Origin: Accumulibacter sp.
GTDB lineage: Bacteria > Pseudomonadota > Gammaproteobacteria > Burkholderiales > Rhodocyclaceae
Assembly (NCBI GenBank): GCA_031274075.1
Contig: JAISQQ010000163.1
Location: 1-7,484, forward strand
DNA length: 7,484 nucleotides
Reading direction: 5' to 3'
Every line of letters starts with the position of its first letter. Positions within the stretch are counted from its first letter, which is position 1. A program made the translations under genes and the position numbers. This document shows positions 1 through 5,202 of the stretch, piece after piece. Below the pieces are notes generated by a model. The model saw only the letters and a program-made list of their open reading frames with translations. It was not told where the DNA came from and made no database searches.

Positions 1-230
1 GTCATTACAAAACCAAGTATTATTGCGGGAACTCCGGCTGTTTCAATTGCGGCTGCTATCCAATTTTGCCTACTTGCCAAAAGAACAACCCATGCAGGTA
101 AACCCAATAAATATATAAACCATCCTATAAGACGTAAATTTCGATCTTTTTCGACAAATTCTGCCCGAACGAGTAAAACTTTAGCTAAAAAATATCCAAT
201 GCCGCCCCACAACTGCAAGAAAGTTTCCAT
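1..230 (-). CDS. Small multi-pass membrane protein, N-terminal part only, family not recognised
   Basis: An open frame reads leftward from ATG at 230 to the window edge without a stop (76 codons), so the C-terminus is missing. The start is supported by AAAGGA (minus strand) six bases upstream of the ATG. The translation begins METFLQLWGGIGYFLAK and is strongly hydrophobic. I see three likely membrane segments: residues about 4-21, 34-52 (rich in Leu, Trp and Ile) and 57-76. A short charged loop (about residues 22-33, with E, K, D and R) separates the first two. The spread of Trp and aromatic residues is typical of small inner-membrane proteins, but I recognise no family and assign no function. 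The stretch is AT-rich compared with the genes to its right, which hints at different ancestry. A palindrome lies just upstream (285-323). Confidence 0.6.
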   Translation of the reverse strand, partial: METFLQLWGGIGYFLAKVLLVRAEFVEKDRNLRLIGWFIYLLGLPAWVVLLASRQNWIAAAIETAGVPAIILGFVM

Positions 231-284
231 AAATTCCTTTATACATTATTTTTAAAAAATGGTAAACCCAAAGAATAACAAGGA

Positions 285-323
285 ACAGACCACGACTAAA
301 TCCTGGAATCAATCGTGGTCTGT
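285..323. repeat. Short palindromic repeat, copy 1
   Basis: The 11-base arms ACAGACCACGA (285-295) and TCGTGGTCTGT (313-323) are perfect inverted repeats around a 17-base loop. The right arm lies in an 18-mer, GGAATCAATCGTGGTCTG (305-322), that recurs exactly at 4703-4720 within a longer palindrome. This makes it one member of a dispersed REP-like family. It sits where AT-rich DNA (left) changes to GC-rich DNA (right). It could also form a hairpin in the leader of the leftward membrane-protein gene. Confidence 0.75.
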
Positions 324-499
324 CGCGCGCCGTGGAAAGGCGCTGTCTTTCAGCGGGTGCGAACCCCGTCCGGCGACTTTCGCTCCAGCCGGAAGCCATC
401 GGAGCCGTCCTGCCCTTGCCGCGGGCGAAGCCTGCGCCGATCCTGGAGAAATGCGGCGCTTCCACCACAGCGTCTTCGCCGGGTGGAACGGTATCATTG
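324..499. other. Non-coding stretch with no recognised content
   Basis: This GC-rich segment lies between the palindrome at 285-323 and the promoter region of the Memo gene. Several overlapping open frames cross it on both strands, but their translations are rich in Arg, Pro, Ser and Ala, have no domain pattern and lack ribosome binding sites. I see no tRNA, riboswitch or clear terminator here. Confidence 0.4.
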
Positions 500-538
500 T
501 TGCCATTTTTATGGCAAGGCAGAATTAGTTGCTATAGT
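500..538 (+). promoter_or_regulatory. Candidate promoter with overlapping dyad for the amrB-amrA genes
   Basis: A sigma-70-like -10 box TATAGT (533-538) lies 16 bases after ATGGCA (511-516), a 4/6 match to the -35 consensus. The -35 box falls in a perfect dyad, TTGCCAT (500-506) - TTTT - ATGGCAA (511-517), which could be an operator or a small hairpin. Initiation would fall near 545, leaving a very short leader that begins at the Shine-Dalgarno AAAGGAG (545-551). Box quality is moderate and this is a prediction from sequence only. Confidence 0.4.
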
Positions 539-558
539 GAAGCGAAAGGAGCTTCGCC

Positions 559-1380
559 ATGAGCACGCACTTTCGCCCGGCCGCCGTCGCCGGCATGTTT
601 TATCCCGATTCACCGCAGCGCCTGGGCCGCGAAGTCGCGGCCATGCTCGCCGACGCCGCGCGCGCGCCGGAGGATTGCCCGAAGGCGCTCATCGTTCCGC
701 ACGCGGGATACGTTTACTCCGGGCCGGTCGCGGCCAGCGCTTTCGCCATGTTGACCCGCCGCAGGGACACGATCCGCCGCGTCGTGCTGCTTGGCCCGAC
801 GCACCGCGTCGCCGTGCGCGGACTGGCGCTGCCGGATTGCGAAGCCTTCGCCACGCCGCTGGGGAGCGTCCCGGTCGACCTGCTGGCGGCCGACGCGCTG
901 CGGGATCTGCCGCAGGTCATCGTCAGCGATCCGGCGCACCGGCAGGAACACTCGCTGGAAGTCGAGCTCCCGTTCCTGCAGGTCGTCCTCGGCGAGTTTT
1001 CCCTGTTGCCGCTGGCGGTCGGCGAGGCGTCTCCGGACGCCGTGGCCGAAGCGCTCGACCGCCTGTGGGGCGGGCCGGAAACGCTCATTGTGGTCAGTTC
1101 GGATTTGTCGCATTATCTTCCTTATGAGGACGCGCGCCAGATCGACGCCGGGACGGCCCGCCAGATCGGCGATCTCGATCCGATGATCAACCATTACCAG
1201 GCCTGCGGGGCGACGCCGGTCAACGGCCTGTTGCTGGCGGCCCGGAAGCGTGGATTGCAGGTTCGGCGGCTGGATCTGCGCAATTCGGGCGACACCGCGG
1301 GAGACCGCCGGAAAGTCGTCGGCTATGGGGCATTCGCCTTCTTTGAAGCGCCGCAAAAAGGAAACCACCATGTCCATTGA
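559..1380 (+). CDS. amrB: AmmeMemoRadiSam system protein B (Memo-like)
   Basis: This 273-residue cytosolic protein belongs to the Memo family, which shares its fold with LigB-type non-heme iron dioxygenases. Family hallmarks are in order: RPAAVAGMFYP near the N-terminus (residues 6-16), VPHAGYVYSG with His48, LGPTHR with His82, SSDLSHYLPY with Asp182 and His185, and CGATPVNGLL with Cys216. The three His and the late Cys match the metal-site positions known in human MEMO1, so the pocket looks intact. Length is usual for the family. The ATG at 559 is preceded by AAAGGAG with a seven-base spacer. The gene overlaps the AMMECR1 gene by 11 bases (1370-1380), so the two are surely cotranscribed and probably translationally coupled. 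The radical SAM partner lies downstream. The substrate of bacterial Memo proteins is not something the sequence reveals; I infer only that it works in one pathway with these partners. Confidence 0.95.
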   Translation: MSTHFRPAAVAGMFYPDSPQRLGREVAAMLADAARAPEDCPKALIVPHAGYVYSGPVAASAFAMLTRRRDTIRRVVLLGPTHRVAVRGLALPDCEAFATPLGSVPVDLLAADALRDLPQVIVSDPAHRQEHSLEVELPFLQVVLGEFSLLPLAVGEASPDAVAEALDRLWGGPETLIVVSSDLSHYLPYEDARQIDAGTARQIGDLDPMINHYQACGATPVNGLLLAARKRGLQVRRLDLRNSGDTAGDRRKVVGYGAFAFFEAPQKGNHHVH

Positions 1381-1921
1381 TCCCTTGGGCCATACCTTGC
1401 TGACCATCGCCCGCAACGCCATCGAAAAGAAATTCGGCATGCCGGCGCATACGGTCACGCCGCACCCGGATCTGGCAAAGCCGGCGGCCAGCTTCGTCAC
1501 GCTGACGCAGAGGGGGCAGTTGCGCGGCTGTATCGGCAGTCTCGAAGCGCGCCGCCCGCTGGCTACGGACGTCACCGAAAACGCGCTCGCGGCGGCGTTC
1601 CGCGATCCGCGCTTTCCTCCCCTGCGGCAAGGCGAACTGGACAAGACGCGCGTCGAGGTTTCCCTGCTCGACACGCCGGAGTCCCTGAGTTTCGCCGATG
1701 AGGCCGAGGCGCTCGGACAACTGCGTCCTGGCATCGACGGACTGATCCTCGCCTGCGGCAGCCATCGCTCCACCTTCCTGCCGCAAGTCTGGGAATCGCT
1801 GCCGACGCCGCCGCTCTTCCTGCAGCATCTCAAACTCAAGGCGGGGCTGGCGGCGGATTTCTGGAGCCCGCAACTGAAGCTCGCCCGCTACGGAGTGCAA
1901 AAATGGAAGGAACCCTCCTGA
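1370..1921 (+). CDS. amrA: AmmeMemoRadiSam system protein A (AMMECR1 domain)
   Basis: The product is 183 residues, a single AMMECR1 domain of typical length. The family signature LRGCIGS is at residues 51-57, preceded by ASFVTLTQRGQ and followed by AFRDPRFPPL and a VEVSLLDTPE strand. The C-terminal half has the expected GLILACGSHRSTFLPQVWE segment. The frame is open further upstream (to 1250), but the start is placed at ATG 1370 because AAAAAGGA precedes it and the protein then begins MSIDPLGHTLLTIAR, the expected first helix. This start overlaps the end of the Memo gene by 11 bases. The conserved Cys54 in the signature is often discussed as a possible active residue in the family, but no reaction can be assigned from sequence. 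The protein is soluble, with no signal peptide or membrane segment. Confidence 0.95.
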   Translation: MSIDPLGHTLLTIARNAIEKKFGMPAHTVTPHPDLAKPAASFVTLTQRGQLRGCIGSLEARRPLATDVTENALAAAFRDPRFPPLRQGELDKTRVEVSLLDTPESLSFADEAEALGQLRPGIDGLILACGSHRSTFLPQVWESLPTPPLFLQHLKLKAGLAADFWSPQLKLARYGVQKWKEPS

Positions 1922-1940
1922 ACTGTTTGCGATCTTCTCT

Positions 1941-1953
1941 GGGAGCGCGGGGC
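1941..1953. repeat. Dispersed 13-mer, copy 1
   Basis: GGGAGCGCGGGGC at 1941-1953 recurs exactly at 2315-2327 in the same intergenic region and orientation. At this copy the following bases (CATCGCACTATG) do not fold well, so it looks like a degenerate member of a REP-like family. Confidence 0.5.
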
Positions 1954-2000
1954 CATCGCACTATGTAGCGTCGTTGGCATCGTGGTGATTTTACTGAGGC

Positions 2001-2049
2001 GCGGGTTTTCGACCCGCCGGGGCGTGGGTGCCAAACCGTTGGCGCCCAC
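2001..2049. repeat. Two consecutive GC-rich hairpins
   Basis: The first hairpin is GCGGGT (2001-2006), loop TTTCG, ACCCGC (2012-2017). The second is GTGGGTGCC (2024-2032), eight-base loop, GGCGCCCAC (2041-2049), nine pairs with one G-T wobble. They lie 80-130 bases after the amrA stop. Neither is followed by a T run, so they are not standard intrinsic terminators, though they could stabilise the 3' end of the amrB-amrA transcript. They appear to belong to the palindromic cluster that continues to 2194. Confidence 0.55.
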
Positions 2050-2050
2050 T

Positions 2051-2194
2051 GTAGGGCGGGAAAGCGCAGCGCCTCCCGCCGGTCGTTCTCTCCGACGGCA
2101 TCGCCGCCGCTATCGTATTCACTGGCCTTCGAATCATGCGGCGCGTTGCGCCGTGAACAGGCCCGGCGGCAGGCGCTGCGCTTTCCCGCCCTAC
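2051..2194. repeat. 144-bp element with long inverted repeat ends (REP/BIME- or MITE-like)
   Basis: The left arm 2051-2084 (beginning GTAGGGCGGGAAAGCGCAGC) and the right arm 2161-2194 (ending GCGCTTTCCCGCCCTAC) are reverse complements at 32 of 34 positions by hand alignment. The 76-base interior has no gene. Related GGCGGGAAAGCGCAGCG palindromes are, to my knowledge, common between genes in GC-rich proteobacteria, so this is probably a two-REP cassette mobilised in trans rather than an autonomous element. No transposase is encoded in the window. Confidence 0.8.
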
Positions 2195-2197
2195 GGG

Positions 2198-2214
2198 TCA
2201 GGGATCAGGGATCA
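2198..2214. repeat. Short tandem repeat
   Basis: The heptamer AGGGATC occurs twice in tandem (2200-2213) and lies in a TCAGGGATCAGGGATCAG context directly after the 144-bp inverted-repeat element. It may be an insertion or slippage scar at the edge of that element. Confidence 0.4.
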
Positions 2215-2314
2215 GATCTCAGGTATCCGTAATTCTTGCGGACGCGAAGCGCCCGGTAAGCGTCGCCCTTTCCACGCGCACCGGTCGATTCATGGAGAGC
2301 GTGCGATGGCCCTG

Positions 2315-2338
2315 GGGAGCGCGGGGCATCCGCCCTGC
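2315..2338. repeat. Dispersed 13-mer, copy 2, with hairpin
   Basis: GGGAGCGCGGGGC (2315-2327) is identical to 1941-1953. Here it forms a hairpin: GCGGGGC (2321-2327), loop ATCC, GCCCTGC (2332-2338), seven pairs with one wobble. Together the two copies bracket the hairpin and inverted-repeat cluster of the amrA-amrS gap. Confidence 0.5.
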
Positions 2339-2455
2339 GACATGTCCGCTGATCCCCCAAGGTAAAAAGCTTAGAATGGAAAGCCGCGCCGAAGACAACG
2401 AGGGAAGCGCATGGATCAACGCCAAGACACGAACGCATGAGGAGACGAAAACCCA

Positions 2456-2542
2456 ATGACGCCAAATCGCCAACGAAAGCGAAGACCTCGTTTCCCTGCC
2501 GTGCCGCGCGCGGCGCTTGACTCGCCTTCGCCAGGATCATGA
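2456..2542 (+). CDS. Possible 28-residue basic leader peptide overlapping amrS
   Basis: A short frame from ATG 2456 encodes an Arg/Pro-rich peptide that starts MTPNRQRKRRPRF and ends at TGA 2540-2542. Its stop overlaps the amrS start codon in an ATGA arrangement, the classic geometry for translational coupling. A GAGGAG lies upstream but with a rather long spacer (about 11 bases). The amrS start itself has only AGGA two bases before the ATG, so coupling from an upstream frame would help explain its translation. Against this, the surrounding bases look like a low-complexity intergenic repeat (CGCCAAGACACGAA-type), and the overlap could be chance. Confidence 0.25.
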   Translation: MTPNRQRKRRPRFPAVPRAALDSPSPGS

Positions 2543-3639
2543 AACCGCCCGAATCCGCCCATCCGGCCCGCTGGTGGCACCCCCTCGCCGCCGAGGCGGG
2601 CCAGCCCGCGCGCATCCAGTGCGAACTCTGCCCGCGCGATTGCCAGCTCCACGCCGGCCAGCGCGGCGCCTGCTTCGTGCGCCGGAACGCCGATGAGCGG
2701 ATGATCCTGACCACCTACGGCCGCTCGTCCGGCTTCTGCATCGATCCGATCGAAAAAAAGCCGCTCAACCACTTCTACCCCGGCTCTTCGGTGCTTTCCT
2801 TCGGTACCGCGGGCTGCAACCTCGCCTGCAAGTTCTGCCAGAACTGGGATATCTCCCGGTCGAGGGACACCGACCGCCTGATGGACGCCGCCAGCCCGGA
2901 AGGCATCGCCGGCGCGGCGCTGGCCTACGGCGCGCAGTCCGTGGCCTTCACCTACAACGACCCGGTGATCTTCGCCGAATATGCCATCGACACCGCCGAA
3001 GCCTGCCGCCGGCGCGGCGTCAAGACCGTGGCCGTCACCGCCGGCTACATCCACCCGCAGCCCGCCCGCGAGTTCTTTGCCGTGATGGACGCCGCCAACG
3101 TCGACCTCAAGGCGTTCACCGACGCGTTCTACCTCCGCCTGTGCGGCGCTCATCTGCGGCCAGTGCTCGACACCCTGGCCTACATCCGCCACCACACCGG
3201 CTGCTGGCTCGAAATCACCACGCTGCTGATCCCAGGGCAGAACGACTCGCCGGCGGAAATCAAGGCGCTTTCCCGCTGGGTGGCCAGCGAGCTGGGGCCG
3301 GACGTGCCGCTGCATTTTTCCGCCTTCCATCCGGCCTGGAAAATGGACGCGCTGCCGCCCACGCTACCGTCGACCCTGACGCTCGCTCGCGGCATCGCCC
3401 TGGAAGCCGGACTGCATTACGTCTATACCGGCAACGTGCACGACACCGAAGGCGACACCACCTTCTGCCCCGCCTGTCATGCCGCGCTGATCGTGCGCGA
3501 CTGGTACGCGATCCGCCATTACGACCTGCCCGGAAACGGCCGCTGCCCGCACTGCGGAACCCGGATCGCCGGCCACTACGGCAAGTTCGGCAAGCCGTTC
3601 GGATCGCAGCGCATCCCGGTGCGGCTGGCGAGGAGGTGA
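2539..3639 (+). CDS. amrS: AmmeMemoRadiSam system radical SAM enzyme (PflA-like)
   Basis: This 366-residue cytosolic enzyme is expected to bind a [4Fe-4S] cluster and cleave S-adenosylmethionine to a 5'-deoxyadenosyl radical. The CX3CX2C cluster motif is GCNLACKFCQNW with Cys93, Cys97 and Cys100. An N-terminal CELCPRDC block plus GAC supplies Cys28, Cys31, Cys35 and Cys45, a PflA-type metal site. The C-terminus adds a ribbon-like pair, CPAC (310, 313) and CPHCG (336, 339). Family segments IDPIEKKPLNHFYPGS, SVAFTYNDPVIFAEY, NVDLKAF and HFSAFHPAW are all present. The only available start is ATG 2539, since TGA at 2518 closes the frame upstream; its Shine-Dalgarno is weak and close. The gene follows amrA by 617 bp of palindromic DNA, so it may have its own promoter although it belongs to the same system. 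The likely partners are the Memo and AMMECR1 proteins; the substrate cannot be read from the sequence. Confidence 0.96.
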   Translation: MKPPESAHPARWWHPLAAEAGQPARIQCELCPRDCQLHAGQRGACFVRRNADERMILTTYGRSSGFCIDPIEKKPLNHFYPGSSVLSFGTAGCNLACKFCQNWDISRSRDTDRLMDAASPEGIAGAALAYGAQSVAFTYNDPVIFAEYAIDTAEACRRRGVKTVAVTAGYIHPQPAREFFAVMDAANVDLKAFTDAFYLRLCGAHLRPVLDTLAYIRHHTGCWLEITTLLIPGQNDSPAEIKALSRWVASELGPDVPLHFSAFHPAWKMDALPPTLPSTLTLARGIALEAGLHYVYTGNVHDTEGDTTFCPACHAALIVRDWYAIRHYDLPGNGRCPHCGTRIAGHYGKFGKPFGSQRIPVRLARR

Positions 3640-3677
3640 GCGGGGGGTGAGGGGCGGAGGTCAGGTGGCAGTAATTT

Positions 3678-3705
3678 TTGAAGGCTTGCCAGCGTGTGGC
3701 ATAAT
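3678..3705 (+). promoter_or_regulatory. Candidate promoter for the methyltransferase gene
   Basis: TTGAAG (3678-3683, 4/6 to the -35 consensus) and CATAAT (3700-3705, 5/6 to the -10) are separated by 16 bases. They lie in a short AT-richer patch after the amrS stop. Transcription would begin near 3712 and leave a leader of about 125 bases before the methyltransferase. I see no obvious operator. Confidence 0.4.
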
Positions 3706-3835
3706 TCGCACCTTCCGGCGGCAACATCCATGCACAGCGTATTTGTGGCGCTTCGCGCTTTAGCTCAAGACCGTCTGACTGCGCTCCGCTTGTCCAACCC
3801 ACGGTCCAAGCTACGCTTGCCAAAGAAAAGGAGAA

Positions 3836-4648
3836 ATGAATATGTTGATTTATAAGATCATGAGAAAGATAGCAAACAAGATATTTATTGCGATAAACCG
3901 TTTGGGCAGAAACAAACAATGCTATATATGTGGGGAAACATTTTTTCGTTTTAGAAAATGGAGAGGAGGCAGTAAAAATGTTCATTTATGGATAAAATCA
4001 CTCAATGCCGTAGGCAGCGATACTGATAACTTTGGATGTTTTTATTGTGGTTCGTTTGACCGATTGCGCCATATTTTCATGTTTTTTGATAAACTTGACT
4101 TCTGGCCAAGATTCTCCAATGCGCACATCATACATTTTGCACCGGAAGCACTGCTGTCAAAAAAAATCGAAGAATGCCATCCTGCGCAGTATGTCAAAGC
4201 AGATATGTTTCCCTGGGTCAAAGACATAGAAAAGATAGATCTAACCAATATTGCCTATAATGATGAAACCTTTGACATTTTTATTTGCAATCATGTATTG
4301 GAACATGTGCCTGATTATAAAAAGGCTTTACGTGAAATATATAGAGTATTACAAAAAGGAGGCATTGCAATACTTCAAACGCCTTATTCCCGCTTGTTGG
4401 TCAATAACTTCGAAGATCCTGGCATCAATACCGACGAATTACGAACATTATATTACGGACAAGAAGATCATGTCCGTTGTTTCAGCGAAAGACAATTTTT
4501 TCAAGGTTTGGTTGAAGCTGGTTTCATCTTGACCATTGTCAAACACGCCGATTATTTTACAGAAGAACAATCAAGCTATTTTGGTGTCAACAAGGCTGAA
4601 GATCTTATCATGGTCGTTAAAGAACCTCTGAAAAATAGTAAAACGTAA
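3836..4648 (+). CDS. Class I SAM-dependent methyltransferase with N-terminal CxxC pairs
   Basis: The product is 270 residues. The N-terminal third has two Cys pairs, CYIC (29, 32) and CFYC (68, 71), that could bind zinc. A Rossmann-type methyltransferase domain follows. Its motif I region reads IIHFAPE (98-104) rather than the usual GxGxG. The later signature FDIFICNHVLEHVPD (146-160), then ALREIYRVLQKGGIAILQTPY (164-184), is typical of Methyltransf_11 proteins. SAM is the expected donor; the acceptor is unknown. Related proteins often occur in surface-polysaccharide clusters, but no such genes lie nearby. ATG 3836 sits only two bases after AGGAG, so ATG 3842 (Met3), with an eight-base spacer, may be the true start. 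The gene is far more AT-rich than amrS and the MFS gene (about 33% G+C in two rows counted), which suggests horizontal acquisition. Its stop codon overlaps an inverted repeat (4647-4732). Confidence 0.85.
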   Translation: MNMLIYKIMRKIANKIFIAINRLGRNKQCYICGETFFRFRKWRGGSKNVHLWIKSLNAVGSDTDNFGCFYCGSFDRLRHIFMFFDKLDFWPRFSNAHIIHFAPEALLSKKIEECHPAQYVKADMFPWVKDIEKIDLTNIAYNDETFDIFICNHVLEHVPDYKKALREIYRVLQKGGIAILQTPYSRLLVNNFEDPGINTDELRTLYYGQEDHVRCFSERQFFQGLVEAGFILTIVKHADYFTEEQSSYFGVNKAEDLIMVVKEPLKNSKT

Positions 4649-4732
4649 TAATAGAGATCAGGCCACGATTGACTCAATGAAGGGAAAAGAATGGATAGGG
4701 AAGGAATCAATCGTGGTCTGACCTCTATTATT
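4647..4732. repeat. Palindromic repeat, copy 2, with 26-bp arms
   Basis: Arms 4647-4672 and 4707-4732 are inverted repeats at 24 of 26 positions; one mismatch becomes a G-U wobble in RNA. The 34-base centre is purine-rich. The left arm starts in the last two bases of the methyltransferase stop codon. The right side carries GGAATCAATCGTGGTCTG (4703-4720), identical to 305-322. The ends read AATAATAGAG(A/G)TC. The transcript could fold into a long hairpin that protects the 3' end. The form also fits a MITE or a REP doublet. Confidence 0.85.
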
Positions 4733-4773
4733 CATGATCCCGATTATCGACTTTTCCAAAAGCGCGCTCGGAC

Positions 4774-5127
4774 ATGCAATCGGATATCATATTTCTCCAT
4801 ATAGGAATACTGGTTTGATGCCTGCTTTGTGCTATCGCCGGTGACGAATATTATGTCAGGTCGAAGCCTTGGTTTGGATTACTTCCTTAGCTATTGGCTA
4901 TAACTTCCGTAGTTCCTTTATATCTGCGAGATCGGGATGTATTCGAAGCCGTTTTTTGTGGCGTTTTCGTCGTTGCCATGACATGGGTATTGATCAGGGC
5001 ATACGGGGGATCAAATTTGGAGTGGAAGGAAAGCCGCAGAAAATGGAGGTTGAAAGGTTTATTTGACAGACTGATGAGCAATAGAAAACCTACTCGGCAA
5101 GATGACAATGAAAACTTGAGTGAATAA
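4774..5127 (+). pseudogene. Apparent broken gene for a small three-helix membrane protein (two in-frame stops)
   Basis: Reading one frame from ATG 4774 to TAA 5125-5127 gives 117 sense-or-stop positions interrupted by TGA (4816-4818) and TAG (4888-4890). Around both stops the translation stays hydrophobic and in register. Segment 1 is IIFLHIGILV*CLLCAIAG, segment 2 is WFGLLP*LLAITSVVPLYL, and segment 3 is VFEAVFCGVFVVAMTWVLI. A charged cytoplasmic-type tail follows (residues about 81-117, rich in K, R, D and E, with RRKWRLKGLFDRL). Each stop falls inside a predicted membrane helix, as expected for nonsense mutations in a once-intact gene. There is no convincing Shine-Dalgarno before 4774. The uninterrupted 3' part can be opened only from TTG 4894 (77 codons), also without a ribosome site. 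I recognise no family. It lies between two repeat ends (4720-4732 and 5164-5176). Confidence 0.45.
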
Positions 5128-5163
5128 AGAATCGCAGTCATTTTTTCAATTTGCCTGAAATTA

Positions 5164-5176
5164 GACCCCTATTATT
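5164..5176. repeat. Half-site of the palindromic repeat family
   Basis: GACCCCTATTATT matches GACCTCTATTATT at 4720-4732 in 12 of 13 positions and in the same orientation. It lies just downstream of the MFS stop codon, where composition changes from AT-rich to GC-rich. I find no second arm, so it is a remnant or a solo end. Confidence 0.45.
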
Positions 5177-5202
5177 ATCGTTTGGCTTCACAGGCCCGGT
5201 AT

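Noticed and set aside
610..1839. Long minus-strand open frame opposite the Memo and AMMECR1 genes
   Set aside because: It mirrors two well-recognised genes in GC-rich DNA; the translation is Arg/Gln/Ser-rich and has no family pattern.
1982..2365. 127-codon plus-strand frame in the amrA-amrS gap
   Set aside because: It runs through the palindromes, so its translation (Arg/Pro/Gly-rich) reflects repeat DNA; there is no ribosome binding site.
2349..2377. Possible promoter for amrS (TAGAAT at 2372-2377)
   Set aside because: The -10 is acceptable but the -35 position (CTGATC) matches only three of six bases.
2416..3330. Long minus-strand open frame opposite amrS
   Set aside because: It is antisense to a clear radical SAM gene and its Gly/Val/His-rich translation is typical of a shadow frame.
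4887..5141. 84-codon minus-strand frame
   Set aside because: It lies opposite the apparent decayed membrane gene, has no ribosome site, and the plus-strand reading has a better hydrophobic and charged-tail pattern.
5141..5160. Possible terminator TTTCA-ATTTGCC-TGAAA after the MFS gene
   Set aside because: The five-pair AT-rich stem is too weak to call, although an A/T run follows on the minus strand.
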